A stretch of 64,000 bases of DNA, taken from assembly GCF_009360615.1 (NCBI RefSeq), contig NZ_SPEY01000017.1:124001-188000 (forward strand). Direction: 5' to 3'. The position numbers and the translations under genes were made by a program. Position 1 is the stretch's first letter. Every line of letters begins with the position of its first letter. Below, one piece after another: positions 53,339-62,053 of the stretch. Under the pieces are notes generated by a model that worked only from the letters and a program-made list of their open reading frames with translations, did not search any database and was not told where the DNA came from. This DNA comes from Comamonas sp. (GTDB lineage Bacteria > Pseudomonadota > Gammaproteobacteria > Burkholderiales > Burkholderiaceae_C).

Positions 53339-53518
53339 TTAATCTTTTTCAAACGGATTTTTGGGAAGACGTTTGTCATTCAGGTCCATGTATACAACTT
53401 GATCTTTCTGCTCAGCCGGTGCATTTTCTTTGATTAGTTCAACCAAACTTTTGGAAGCAAGACCGACATCAATGATATGAATTTGATTATTTGAATGCTT
53501 ATCTTTTTGAGTCATCAT
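53339..53518 (-). CDS. Hypothetical small protein, 59 aa
   Basis: Frame from ATG 53516-53518 with AGAGG upstream to TAA 53339-53341. Product has IIDVGLASKSLVELIKEN in the first half and ends KNPFEKD. Follows the 85-aa gene closely and ends just before a terminator. Confidence 0.6.
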   Translation of the reverse strand: MMTQKDKHSNNQIHIIDVGLASKSLVELIKENAPAEQKDQVVYMDLNDKRLPKNPFEKD

Positions 53519-53541
53519 TTAATCCTCTGTGTAATTTTAAT

Positions 53542-53799
53542 TTACTGGCAACTATATGAGTATGGTGATGCAATAGCATCTATTTCAGCTTCTGGACGCA
53601 TCCAGAATGCAAAATCACCGCTCCAAGGGTCTGTTTCTGATCCCCAGTCTTGTATATCGCCGTCAAACCATTTCATACCCTTAATAATACGTTCTAGCTG
53701 ATTATCCCATGCCCAAAAAATCTCGTCCTTTGCGGGTTCTTTTGACAACAGGGGAATCCATGGGGATTGATCGGTAACATCATCTTCATTTAAAGGCAT
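53542..53799 (-). CDS. Hypothetical protein, 85 aa
   Basis: Acidic, very Trp-rich protein (IFWAWDNQLERIIKGMKWFD). GGAG lies 8 nt before the ATG at 53797-53799. Family unknown, though small Trp-rich proteins of this kind are common on phages and plasmids. Confidence 0.65.
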   Translation of the reverse strand: MPLNEDDVTDQSPWIPLLSKEPAKDEIFWAWDNQLERIIKGMKWFDGDIQDWGSETDPWSGDFAFWMRPEAEIDAIASPYSYSCQ

Positions 53800-53816
53800 T
53801 TTCAACTCCTGAATTT

Positions 53817-54371
53817 TTATTCAACATAACTCGGAGACCATTTTTTCATATTTGGAAAAACTATAGCATTTTCTTTGTAACGTGAGGTATTAGGCATATC
53901 GCAATATTTAGCGTGGCATAAACCATTAATGCCAATGTATGAATTAAGCTGTAAGCAAGTACGAATACTGGCTCCTTCGCCACCATATTGATCATCTTTT
54001 ATGATCTCATGGTCTGGTATACCTAAATGTTTACCAACAGCCCATGCCCAAGCTGTCACACCATGGTCGTCCATTGCCATCAAATACCAATGTAATTGGC
54101 TATCAAGTGGAATTGATACTGTTTCGAAAATATATCGAAACCCTTTATAAAGATTATTATGCAAATGCTTCCTAAATGGTTTTGGACAAAGCATTACATG
54201 ACCAGATTCATGAAGAAGGTCAGAAACCAAAGTACAGTCGGGATCGTAATGGATTGCTCCATTTACGATCTCAATGTTAGGCAAAAACGTATTCTCGGAT
54301 TTTAACCCGATGTTAATTTCTAACCCTTGTGCTTGGAGGAACTCAACGGCGTTGGATAAGTGTTTATTCAT
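53817..54371 (-). CDS. HExxH zincin-like protein, 184 aa
   Basis: Contains LLHESGHVMLCP (H54, E55, H58), the zinc-binding HExxH motif of metallopeptidases, then a region rich in Trp and Tyr (HWYLMAMDDHGVTAWAWAVG) that may carry a third ligand. Short for a protease and without a signal peptide, so a cytoplasmic zincin-fold protein. AAGGG lies before the ATG at 54369-54371. Coupled to the 313-aa gene upstream. Confidence 0.65.
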   Translation of the reverse strand: MNKHLSNAVEFLQAQGLEINIGLKSENTFLPNIEIVNGAIHYDPDCTLVSDLLHESGHVMLCPKPFRKHLHNNLYKGFRYIFETVSIPLDSQLHWYLMAMDDHGVTAWAWAVGKHLGIPDHEIIKDDQYGGEGASIRTCLQLNSYIGINGLCHAKYCDMPNTSRYKENAIVFPNMKKWSPSYVE

Positions 54372-54400
54372 CAAAATATACCCTTTTTGAGATACACCAC

Positions 54401-55342
54401 TTAAAGTGATGCATCCTGTGGCATGTGTTTTGTGAGTAGCGTTTTTAATTTGCTTATACAGGATTTGCATGTAATGCCAGATTCTTCAATTGATTGAGCT
54501 GCATAATTAAAATCGTAAGACGCTCCTAGCCCCATGTGCCGTCCTTTTTGAGAACTACACAACACACTACCACGGTATATAGAATCGGCATTGCTGTACT
54601 CGTGCATAGGATTTTCAAGTATAAGAAGGTGTTTCACTGTGTTGCGCTTAAAACCCGATCCATCACTTCTTGCTGAAAGTCCAGATAGATTGATCTTGAC
54701 TGCGCCTACAACATCAAATGGCAAGTGCTTAAAAATGCCAGATTCACGAATATTTTCAGTTTCTATTTGATCAGCCTTTTTCATGATTTCATCAATTAAT
54801 GAAATTTTACGCTCAAATCTTGAAAGACATTCCTCCCATTTCGACAAAGCGTCATATTCATGGGTTGTTAACCAAACTAAATTTTGGTCGGAGTCAATTT
54901 TAATGGCTATTTTTCTTCCACTTGCGAAATGATTTTGTAGTTGCTCATCGCACTTTATTTTATTGTTGAAGAAGAAAAGATGACCCGTTTCTGAATCATA
55001 ATAATTTTCTTCACTCGGCAGGAAGTTAATTTGCTGCTCCTTTGGACCACTAACAAGATCAACGTCTACTGGTGAAATAGATCGAAATTTGATTTTTGGA
55101 TCAACATATTCAATGAATGGTAATTCATAGATTTCTGGAAAAATGTAGTGATTGCGGAGTTTTTTGATAGCAGCCGCAAACTTTTCCGAAGTCAATTCAT
55201 AATCTTCGCCGTTCGTGTTAATTACTAGGCTTTCAGGACTTACTTGAGGTGATTCTTGAACAATGATCACCTCATCAGGATTGAATACACCGTGTTTAGC
55301 TAAATTTTCTGCATCTATAATTCTTTGAAAAAAGTTCAACAT
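54401..55342 (-). CDS. Hypothetical protein, 313 aa
   Basis: Soluble protein with a C-terminal Cys pattern (LCSSQKGR and GITCKSCISKL) suggesting a small zinc-binding end of a type seen in phage proteins. Second gene after the 200-aa gene. Family unknown. Confidence 0.65.
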   Translation of the reverse strand: MLNFFQRIIDAENLAKHGVFNPDEVIIVQESPQVSPESLVINTNGEDYELTSEKFAAAIKKLRNHYIFPEIYELPFIEYVDPKIKFRSISPVDVDLVSGPKEQQINFLPSEENYYDSETGHLFFFNNKIKCDEQLQNHFASGRKIAIKIDSDQNLVWLTTHEYDALSKWEECLSRFERKISLIDEIMKKADQIETENIRESGIFKHLPFDVVGAVKINLSGLSARSDGSGFKRNTVKHLLILENPMHEYSNADSIYRGSVLCSSQKGRHMGLGASYDFNYAAQSIEESGITCKSCISKLKTLLTKHMPQDASL

Positions 55343-55375
55343 TTTTAAGCTCCAAAATTATTCAAATAGCATCCA

Positions 55376-55978
55376 TTAAATTGTTAAGGCTTCATCTTGT
55401 TCATTCAGGTCCCAAAGCATTTTTGAATATTCAGGTTGAATTCGAATTATATTGTAAATCAATGAATCAAGTAATAATTTACACAAGGAATTAGAGTAGT
55501 TGTGCATCTCTGAACATTGATAAATGATGCAATCGACTAGCTTAATAAATTGTAGGAATGAAAGCTCTTTTGCTGTCTTATAGGCTTGTTTCCGTTTATC
55601 AATCACAATTTGAGTGATCAACTCCAGATTCATTTCTTTGACATATTCAAGACCGTATCTATCTTCTAAAGCCTGAAAATTGGATGTACAGAGCAAGCGT
55701 GCCAAGAAGCCAAAATTGTTCTTTTGATATAGGTCCACATCGAAAAAATCATTCAGTTCTAAATCTATATATAGCGATTTATCGAATGCTGAAATGTTCT
55801 TATCATCAATAATCTTGGTGTGGTCCGGTAAGTATTGAGCCTTGATTTTTAATTCCATAGCTTTAAAAAAATAAGAGGCTAAGGATTTTTCTTCTCCACC
55901 ATTTTGAACGTCTCTATGAATCAGAGAGTATTGAATTACCACGGCGAGATGAAAGGGTAGGACCATTGATGCTGACAT
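55376..55978 (-). CDS. Hypothetical protein, 200 aa
   Basis: Helical acidic protein (LSFLQFIKLVDCIIYQCSEM). ATG at 55976-55978 follows TTTGGAG by 8 nt and is preferred over a GTG 3 codons upstream. First gene of an operon running to 53339. Confidence 0.7.
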   Translation of the reverse strand: MSASMVLPFHLAVVIQYSLIHRDVQNGGEEKSLASYFFKAMELKIKAQYLPDHTKIIDDKNISAFDKSLYIDLELNDFFDVDLYQKNNFGFLARLLCTSNFQALEDRYGLEYVKEMNLELITQIVIDKRKQAYKTAKELSFLQFIKLVDCIIYQCSEMHNYSNSLCKLLLDSLIYNIIRIQPEYSKMLWDLNEQDEALTI

Positions 55979-56005
55979 GTTGAACACTCCAAAGTTGATA
56001 AATAC

Positions 56006-56036
56006 ATTATACTATATATATACCGCAAAATAACAA
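56006..56036 (-). promoter_or_regulatory. GCGGTATA-family promoter
   Basis: -10 TATAAT, spacer with TTGCGGTATATA lengthened by two bases, -35 TTGTTA. Leader ATCAACTTTGG at 55989-55999. Confidence 0.75.
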
Positions 56037-56165
56037 TACTTTTAATATTTTTTGTAAATTTGGCTTAAAGTTTTATTCGATATTAGCTTTTAAAGTTAAC
56101 TGTAGAAAAATGGCGGTCGTTGATAATGCAATCATTATGCGAGATGCCTTCTCTTTGAAGGCTAA

Positions 56166-56203
56166 ACCGGTTGCGTCAGCAACACGGTACCGAAGCGTTA
56201 GCG
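56166..56203 (+). repeat. Twin mini-hairpin element
   Basis: ACCG-g-TTGC-GTCA-GCAA-ca-CGGT (56166-56188) and AGCGTTAGCG (56194-56203), then CGGGGG. Near-identical 65-nt copy at 59118-59185. Confidence 0.7.
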
Positions 56204-56364
56204 CGGGGGGCGAGGCTGTAATTAAGGGCAAAAGCAAACTAAATGTATTATCTGTGATGTGAATGCACTTACTTATTGAAGCTTGATAGAAGGTGGCAGA
56301 TTAGAAACAAGAATGGGTGGCTGGATCAGGAAAGTAAACACAGCCACTTATTGAGATTTTATAT

Positions 56365-56520
56365 TTAGTCAGATTTAATCTGAGCTTGATTAAGGTTGGC
56401 TTCTTCGAGATTTTTAGGAGTGTTGTCTAAAAGTTCTTTGCGCTTGCTTGTGAAGCGATCCAGAGCCGCTAAATAAAATGGGTCTACATTTGTCAATTTC
56501 ACAATAGGATCATTGGACAT
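56365..56520 (-). CDS. Small hypothetical protein, 51 aa
   Basis: ATG 56518-56520 (MSNDPIVKLTNVDP) follows AAGGTG. Lys/Asn-rich, helical. Downstream of the 216-aa gene in one operon. Confidence 0.5.
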   Translation of the reverse strand: MSNDPIVKLTNVDPFYLAALDRFTSKRKELLDNTPKNLEEANLNQAQIKSD

Positions 56521-56530
56521 TTTTAGCACC

Positions 56531-57181
56531 TTAAATATATGGGAAAGAAATATTTTGACCACAAATGGCAACTCTGTTTGCTAAAGCAAATAGCTCACCA
56601 TCGATTCCTTTTTTATCCGTGGTAACTACCTCGAGCATGGAATTCCTAAAAGCACGGACAATTTGCTGTTGAATGGTTGGATGGGCTTTAAATAGGTAAG
56701 TCGCAAAGAGAGAGCTTGCATCTTCTAATGAGCTGAATTCAGTAAACAGTATTAATAAATGTTCTAATTTTTTTATTTCTGCTGCTTCAATAGGACCTTT
56801 ATTTTGGAAGTTTTGAGTTTCAAGTTTCAAATGATCCGCTTTGTCCCAATTTGAATTCAGCATGGCTATAAAATCAACCATAGACTGATTTCTTTTATCG
56901 ACATGAATAGGTGTATTCATTAAGCCAATAAACCCGTGCAGAAACGTTTCTACAAGTTTCTTTCCATCAGAATGGGTGAGAACAACATGTGTTAATGAAA
57001 CGCTGAGTTTTGAGATATTGATGCTATTAAGTATTTCTGAAATTTCTTTAAAAGAGTTGTTTTTGGCAAATGCTTGTCTATAGATTTTTTTAGCTGAATT
57101 TAAATCCTGCTTTTTTAGGGAGTTCGCATAACGTAATTCATTCTGATAATTGAATGGGATTACTATTGGTATAGTATTCAT
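56531..57181 (-). CDS. Hypothetical protein, 216 aa
   Basis: Helical soluble protein (KLVETFLHGFIGLMNTPIHV). ATG 57179-57181 is the first start after the promoter; the longer frame starts in promoter sequence (RYKMYN). Family unknown. Confidence 0.7.
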   Translation of the reverse strand: MNTIPIVIPFNYQNELRYANSLKKQDLNSAKKIYRQAFAKNNSFKEISEILNSINISKLSVSLTHVVLTHSDGKKLVETFLHGFIGLMNTPIHVDKRNQSMVDFIAMLNSNWDKADHLKLETQNFQNKGPIEAAEIKKLEHLLILFTEFSSLEDASSLFATYLFKAHPTIQQQIVRAFRNSMLEVVTTDKKGIDGELFALANRVAICGQNISFPYI

Positions 57182-57205
57182 AGTAGGCTCCAAAGTTGAG
57201 CTTAC

Positions 57206-57234
57206 ATTATACATTTTATACCGCAAAAATAGAA
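57206..57234 (-). promoter_or_regulatory. GCGGTATA-family promoter
   Basis: -35 TTCTAT, 17-nt spacer with TTTGCGGTATAAA, -10 TATAAT. Leader CTCAACTTTGG at 57190-57200. Confidence 0.8.
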
Positions 57235-57246
57235 TATTATTTATTA

Positions 57247-57274
57247 AAAAAGCTGCTTTTATTGGCAGCTTTTT
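57247..57274 (-). terminator. Terminator of the 174-aa gene
   Basis: AAAAAGCTGC / GCAGCTTTTT hairpin, symmetrical for both strands. Confidence 0.85.
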
Positions 57275-57278
57275 AGTC

Positions 57279-57794
57279 TTATTTTCTTAAATAATTTCCA
57301 AGTTTATCTATCCTCTTATAGCTCCATTCTTTATTAAACTTAGAAGTTTTTTGTTCAACTGTGGTGGGTGCCTGTTCCGAGAGAATACGGTCCAAAGTAA
57401 CGATAGGTGATTTGTAATTAAATCGTCCAATCGTACAGTACATTATTTGTGGTCTGCTCACTTTGTAGCCTATGATTGATTTTGTATTAGGATCAATAAA
57501 AGGTGAAGCTTCAACGTTATAATCACTGTCTTTGACAACAATTCCTTTGGTTGTGCCATCAGCTTCTTTTAAAACAGTTACATTATCGAAATAACAGTCA
57601 TTCTCGGAACCCAATGACATTGTGTATTGGGCAATATCCATATCCGTCATACTTTCGTTAAATTTTTTCCCCTTATAAATAAATATAAAGAGAATAATAA
57701 GTACGATCGCAATAAAGGGGAGAACATAAAGTCTTTGTAGGAAGTTAAATCTTATATGGTTGTTATCTGGACCTTTACCGTAACTCATATTCAT
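57279..57794 (-). CDS. Membrane-anchored protein, 171 aa
   Basis: One N-terminal transmembrane helix (LYVLPFIAIVLIILFIFIY) and a soluble C-terminal domain with Cys (NDCYFDN, IMYCTIG). The start lies among TTG 57803, ATG 57794 and ATG 57788; GAGTGGA precedes the last, so the N-terminus is uncertain by two residues. Confidence 0.65.
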   Translation of the reverse strand: MNMSYGKGPDNNHIRFNFLQRLYVLPFIAIVLIILFIFIYKGKKFNESMTDMDIAQYTMSLGSENDCYFDNVTVLKEADGTTKGIVVKDSDYNVEASPFIDPNTKSIIGYKVSRPQIMYCTIGRFNYKSPIVTLDRILSEQAPTTVEQKTSKFNKEWSYKRIDKLGNYLRK

Positions 57795-57807
57795 TCCACT
57801 CAAAAAT

Positions 57808-58350
57808 TTAATGTTTAACCAGAGTTAAATACTTGCAGAAATATGCGCCTGAAAAGCCATCCAGATGAACGCATTCCATGCCTGCTTTATCTTTAAAGCT
57901 ATCGTTTAAGCATGTCCAAATTTTGTCTGAATATTCGGGTAAAGTAGCCTCGTGGCTGCCAAACATAATGACTTGATCACCCTTTCGGAAATTCCGCTCT
58001 ATTAGGCTTTCAGTGCCGCTATGCCCAAAATCTAAACCCTGTTGTGAAACATACACTGTGAACTCCTCTACTTTACGATGGTGTCCACAAAGAAAGCCTT
58101 TTAGCAATTCTTTGCTAAAGTTCGCGTATCCTCTATCAGCATGGAGATCAAAGGGTAGGATATTCAAGCCCAAAAGCTCTTGAGATACTGGTGCGATTAG
58201 TTCTATATCGGGACTGATTTTCTCATTCACTTGGATCTCAACATTGGCAAAAGGTGCTTGTTGATTTCTTGCCAGAGCGTAAATGGTGCAATTGATGTCT
58301 GCATCGAACCGAACTTTTTTTACATCAATTTGAATCGTCTGGAAAAGCAT
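57808..58350 (-). CDS. Hypothetical protein, 180 aa
   Basis: Soluble beta-rich protein (LFQTIQIDVKKVRFDADINC) with ERNFRKGDQVIMFGSHEATL in the second half. First gene before the membrane-anchored protein. Confidence 0.65.
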   Translation of the reverse strand: MLFQTIQIDVKKVRFDADINCTIYALARNQQAPFANVEIQVNEKISPDIELIAPVSQELLGLNILPFDLHADRGYANFSKELLKGFLCGHHRKVEEFTVYVSQQGLDFGHSGTESLIERNFRKGDQVIMFGSHEATLPEYSDKIWTCLNDSFKDKAGMECVHLDGFSGAYFCKYLTLVKH

Positions 58351-58414
58351 ACTTTGACCCTATCTATATGTGTCTCAAGGTACTAAAACCGTAATGTAAA
58401 TTATTCGGCTTCAT

Positions 58415-58443
58415 TTACTGTAAAGTATACCGCAAAAACACAA
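58415..58443 (-). promoter_or_regulatory. GCGGTATA-family promoter, weak -10
   Basis: -35 TTGTGT and spacer TTTGCGGTATAC match, but the -10 (CAGTAA) is poor. Leader long, without the AACTTTGG motif. Confidence 0.55.
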
Positions 58444-58452
58444 TATTAGCAT

Positions 58453-58480
58453 TTGAAGTTGCCTCGGATAACAACTTCAA
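58453..58480 (-). terminator. Hairpin after the 144-aa gene
   Basis: TTGAAGTTG / CAACTTCAA, 9-bp stem. Confidence 0.6.
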
Positions 58481-58513
58481 ATACATAAATTTACGAAAGA
58501 TTAATTTGATACC

Positions 58514-58948
58514 TTAAGCCCTTTTATTAGGGAGATACTTTCCATCGAACATAAGGGAGTCATCGCTAAATTGCGTTATAACTCCCTCAGCGTTGCAATA
58601 GTATGATGTGTATTGAAGCCCTGCGCCGTCAAGTTGTACATATTGCAATTTAAACTCGGTCCCATGCTCAACAATGCTCGCTAAAGCATCGGAGAGATCG
58701 AGAGGATCATTAGATTCATCATGAGGATAAAGCGTGCCATCGTGTATTTGTTCAATACCCACAAAACTTAGAGTAGGAAATCTCCTATTACCATTTTCGT
58801 CTGGTTGATCGATAGTCATTGTCTGGTCATTAAAGTCTGGCAAATTCCAGTAGGCTGAGAAAATACTTTCAAGGTTATCCAGTTTCTCGGTTGGGATAAT
58901 AAGAATGCTTGAACTTAAGTATGTTTCAGTAAACTTAAGAGTTGGCAT
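58514..58948 (-). CDS. Hypothetical protein, 144 aa
   Basis: Acidic alpha/beta protein (QIHDGTLYPHDESNDPLDLS). The leader motif CTCAACTTTGG (58980-58990) lies 32 nt before the ATG, while a separate TTGGAGG sits just before the ATG, showing the motif is distinct from the ribosome site. -10 TATAAT is present, but the GCGG core is absent. Confidence 0.7.
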   Translation of the reverse strand: MPTLKFTETYLSSSILIIPTEKLDNLESIFSAYWNLPDFNDQTMTIDQPDENGNRRFPTLSFVGIEQIHDGTLYPHDESNDPLDLSDALASIVEHGTEFKLQYVQLDGAGLQYTSYYCNAEGVITQFSDDSLMFDGKYLPNKRA

Positions 58949-59117
58949 AGAAAAACCTCCAAGGATTTAAAATAGTTCACCAAAGTTGAGTAATTATTAT
59001 AACAAAAACTAAATAAGTGATTAATATATATATAATTATTGGCGTTAAGATGTGTCGTGGGCTTTTAGGCTTTTAGCAATTAATTAAGTGTCAGGTATGT
59101 AATTATATAAAAATTTT

Positions 59118-59185
59118 AATAGATACCTTCTTTGAAGGCTAAACCGGTTGCGTTAGCAACACGGTACCAAAGCGCAAGCGAGGGC
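59118..59185 (+). repeat. Twin mini-hairpin element
   Basis: CCTTC/GAAGG, ACCGGTTGC-GTTA-GCAACACGGT and AGCGCAAGCG (59171-59180). Nearly identical to the copy at 56140-56210. The intergenic region 58949-59256 holds only this and the leader. Confidence 0.7.
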
Positions 59186-59256
59186 GGCAGTCACAACCAT
59201 TGCGAATGCAATAATCATGACTGCGGTAAATATATTCAGAAAGTACTAATTGATGC

Positions 59257-59598
59257 CTATGTGATAGTGCAGATTTTTTCAAAGACTTGAGCTGTTAATC
59301 TTAAATTCATCACAAACTTTAGTTGTCGCTCAATGCCATATATATCGGACACAAGAACATAACCAGTATGATTCGAAAAGGTTATGGGCATATCCGGATT
59401 GAAAGTAAAATTGCAATTTTCTGCTGCGGTAGTGAAATGGAAAACAACATCACAGTCGGGCTGCAACTTAAGGATGCTGTTCTCAGTATCCATGAAATTT
59501 GACTTATCTTCTTCTGTTAGATATTCAATAGATTTCCCATCAATAGAATCAACATAATAGCTATGGCAATTTTTTAAAAAACAAGAAATGGTTGTCAT
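59257..59598 (-). CDS. Hypothetical protein, 113 aa
   Basis: Beta-rich soluble protein (HFTTAAENCNFTFNPDMPIT). Overlaps the 75-aa gene by 4 nt. Last gene of the operon from 60313. Family unknown. Confidence 0.65.
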   Translation of the reverse strand: MTTISCFLKNCHSYYVDSIDGKSIEYLTEEDKSNFMDTENSILKLQPDCDVVFHFTTAAENCNFTFNPDMPITFSNHTGYVLVSDIYGIERQLKFVMNLRLTAQVFEKICTIT

Positions 59599-59822
59599 GA
59601 TACAAAACCCTTTTCAGAGCCTTGTTTAAAACCTTCTTGGTAAATTGTCCGGTATTGTCCTTCATAAGCCTCGCTATTTGAAGGTTCATTGTTTTTACCT
59701 GCTTTGAAACCGGTATTGAATACGCTGAGTTCCTTGGAGCAGTCTGTACAAGTTGAATCGCTATCTTCACACATAATGCATGAAAAGGTTGTAAAGCCAG
59801 TGATCGGATTGCATTTCATCAT
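59595..59822 (-). CDS. Small Cys-rich (zinc-binding) protein, 75 aa
   Basis: CIMCEDSDSTCTDC near residues 15-28 gives two CxxC pairs, a likely zinc-binding knuckle; the rest is polar. Overlaps both neighbours by 4 nt, so co-translated. Confidence 0.65.
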   Translation of the reverse strand: MMKCNPITGFTTFSCIMCEDSDSTCTDCSKELSVFNTGFKAGKNNEPSNSEAYEGQYRTIYQEGFKQGSEKGFVS

Positions 59823-60313
59823 TGTTTTGGTCCTTCATGGTTTACATGCTTAGCGACTGTTTCTTTTGTTAATTCAATGCGTCCATTGCTATTAGTATTA
59901 TCAGGTGTGAAGAACACACGGTAGCCTTTCTGAATTAAGCATATTGCAATAGTAAACAAAAAGATTTGAGCATGTTCATCCTTGTCTAACATGATCGTTA
60001 GAGCTGTGCCGGCATTGTTCAGATTTTCCTCAGCCAAGTTCGAGAAATGAAAGAATGGTGTGCGCTGTGCATAATCATTGTCTTTTACATACGTTGGGAC
60101 AAAAACGGGATAATAACCAAAAAAAGTACCTTTAACAGCTTTGCAAAACTCTATCTTAATGCTAGTGGATAGGAATTTTTCACCGTTCAGGCTTAAGTCA
60201 GAATATGCGCCGCTCGTTTGAAAAGCAGTTAAGCAATCATGAAATGCAGTACCAAAATTGAGTTCGGTGGATAGGTTACTTGAAATGATAGTAAGTTCAC
60301 TACGCAAAGGCAT
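59819..60313 (-). CDS. Hypothetical protein, 164 aa
   Basis: Soluble alpha/beta protein (IKIEFCKAVKGTFFGYYPVF). ATG 60311-60313 (MPLRSELTI) follows TTTGGAG; a TTG five codons earlier is less likely. First gene of a three-gene coupled operon. Confidence 0.7.
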   Translation of the reverse strand: MPLRSELTIISSNLSTELNFGTAFHDCLTAFQTSGAYSDLSLNGEKFLSTSIKIEFCKAVKGTFFGYYPVFVPTYVKDNDYAQRTPFFHFSNLAEENLNNAGTALTIMLDKDEHAQIFLFTIAICLIQKGYRVFFTPDNTNSNGRIELTKETVAKHVNHEGPKQ

Positions 60314-60341
60314 GAGATTATTCTCCAAAGTTGATTTTATA

Positions 60342-60370
60342 ATTATACAACATATACCGCATATATATAA
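60342..60370 (-). promoter_or_regulatory. GCGGTATA-family promoter
   Basis: -35 TTATAT, 17-nt spacer with TATGCGGTATATG, -10 TATAAT. Leader ATCAACTTTGG at 60325-60335. Confidence 0.85.
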
Positions 60371-60473
60371 TACTGTATTGTTAATATTTGTTTTTATTTT
60401 TGGATTATAACTTTTGAAGATTCAGCATTAGCGTTGTTGGGTTTAATCTCGGCATCCCCTGAATTCCGATAAC

Positions 60474-60512
60474 TTATAACGAATGCGTTAGCAGACGTTA
60501 TAAGCGTAAGCG
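60474..60512 (+). repeat. Twin mini-hairpin element
   Basis: TTATAACG-aa-TGC-GTTA-GCA-ga-CGTTATAA (60474-60503), outer 8-bp stem quite different in sequence from other copies yet fully paired, and AGCGTAAGCG (60503-60512). Confidence 0.75.
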
Positions 60513-60528
60513 GTCGGGAAATAAGAGG

Positions 60529-61701
60529 TTATTTACCTCTATTTTTTTCATACTGCTTTTCCATTAGGGACAGCTTTTCAACAAGAGGTTCGCATTTAGT
60601 AAATAGCTCTAGGCAAGGTTTTATATTTTTATTAAATATATAGAAAATTAAAAAAAAGGCTCCTAAGAATAATATTGAACCCATACTGATTGAGATTGAT
60701 AGATTCTGAACAATTAAAAGGTCATAAAAGGTAGCATCTAAAAAGGATATAATAGCTCCTCCAAGAAAAATACTCACAATAAAAAATGAAAAAAATATGT
60801 CTCCAATTTCAGATTGACGTGTTCTTAGAAAATTAGAAAAGCTGAAAAGCGCACCTAATGTTCCAATCCAACCGAAACTACCAGTTACCATTTTATAATT
60901 TCCAGTCAAACTAAATAAAGCGTAAAGGAAAATTGATATAGAAAATCCTAGAACTAAAGTAGCTAGGCACGAATTTAAGATATTTTTCTTCCACATCAAA
61001 TCTTCTTCTTTTTTTCTTAAATCTTCGTAATTTAATAAAGTATTCTTTAGGTCGGTATTGTAAAGTGTGGTTTGCAATGTATAGCTCAAATTGGGTAATG
61101 TGAATGCAATAAAATTTGAACAATTCGTCAAAGTTGATTTACTAACTTCAAGATTACTTTCAATAGTTTTAATCCTTAATTGCTGAAAAGTATAAAACTG
61201 TTGAAGCATATTCACTCGTGTCTGAACTCTAGGATCATTAGAATTTGCATTTGAGTCAATAATTGTCTTTAACTTTGGGATTGCTGATTTTAAAATTGTA
61301 ATATTATTTTTTATTTCTGCCGACCATGAAGTTAAAGAATCAAACTCTCGACTAAGAAAATTTCCAATATTTAATAATTCAGATAAATTGTGGGATGAGT
61401 TTATTTCTGTAACTGCTTTTTTAAATTCTGTTGATAGATGCTTATGAATCTGACTGAATGATATATTTTCTTTAGTTATGTTTATTGCATGTTCAATTTG
61501 ATTTGATATTTCAATTAATTTATTGCCGAAAGAGATTTCATCTATGTTGATGGACTCGACTTCCAAAATCTCACCAAAACCAATCAAGTGATGATCATCG
61601 TTATGAATTTTTACTGGTTGAAGATGAGTTGCAATTTTATCTTTAATGCTCGGGTCGAATAGGTGTTTTAAGATATTTTCCTCAAACGTTTTGTTTTCCA
61701 T
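60529..61701 (-). CDS. Coiled-coil membrane protein, 390 aa
   Basis: N-terminal helical/coiled-coil half (about residues 40-230), then about four transmembrane segments (ATLVLGFSISIFLYALFSL and three more to about residue 360) and a short Lys-rich tail. Same architecture as the 392-aa protein at 32117-33295. Monocistronic. Confidence 0.7.
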   Translation of the reverse strand: MENKTFEENILKHLFDPSIKDKIATHLQPVKIHNDDHHLIGFGEILEVESINIDEISFGNKLIEISNQIEHAINITKENISFSQIHKHLSTEFKKAVTEINSSHNLSELLNIGNFLSREFDSLTSWSAEIKNNITILKSAIPKLKTIIDSNANSNDPRVQTRVNMLQQFYTFQQLRIKTIESNLEVSKSTLTNCSNFIAFTLPNLSYTLQTTLYNTDLKNTLLNYEDLRKKEEDLMWKKNILNSCLATLVLGFSISIFLYALFSLTGNYKMVTGSFGWIGTLGALFSFSNFLRTRQSEIGDIFFSFFIVSIFLGGAIISFLDATFYDLLIVQNLSISISMGSILFLGAFFLIFYIFNKNIKPCLELFTKCEPLVEKLSLMEKQYEKNRGK

Positions 61702-61731
61702 TGCAAATAATCCAAAAAAAGAATATTTGTT

Positions 61732-61760
61732 ATTATAATATATACCGCAAAATAAAAATA
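61732..61760 (-). promoter_or_regulatory. GCGGTATA-family promoter
   Basis: -10 TATAAT, 17-nt spacer with TTTGCGGTATATA, weak -35 TATTTT. Leader with TTTTTTTGGATT. Confidence 0.7.
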
Positions 61761-61768
61761 CTAAAAAA

Positions 61769-61798
61769 TGTAAGCTTAGCTTTCTTACTAAGCTTACA
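61769..61798 (-). terminator. Terminator of the 81-aa gene
   Basis: 11-bp stem TGTAAGCTTAG / CTAAGCTTACA followed by TTTTTTAG on the minus strand. Confidence 0.85.
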
Positions 61799-61807
61799 AT
61801 GAGTTAT

Positions 61808-62053
61808 TTATACATCAATAAAGCGATAGCAAAGAGCTTCATGGTTCTCGTTTGATAAAAAATTGCTGATTGAATCGAGTTCTGAAATTGAATAATCATT
61901 GAATGAGCTTGCTATAAACCGTCTGTATGATTCATTGATATATTCTTCAACCAAGTCCATTCTTTCTAAGATTAGCTCTTTGTTGAATATTTGAAGCCAT
62001 AACGCCGTGAAATATATGCTTGGGTAGTCATTCGCTAGGGATGTTGTTGACAT
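61808..62053 (-). CDS. Hypothetical protein, 81 aa
   Basis: Helical protein (LVEEYINESYRRFIASSFND). Shares one base with the stop of the 220-aa gene. Family unknown. Confidence 0.65.
   Translation of the reverse strand: MSTTSLANDYPSIYFTALWLQIFNKELILERMDLVEEYINESYRRFIASSFNDYSISELDSISNFLSNENHEALCYRFIDV

Noticed and set aside
53495..53701. 68-codon plus-strand frame
   Set aside because: It is antisense to the well supported 85-aa and 59-aa minus-strand genes.
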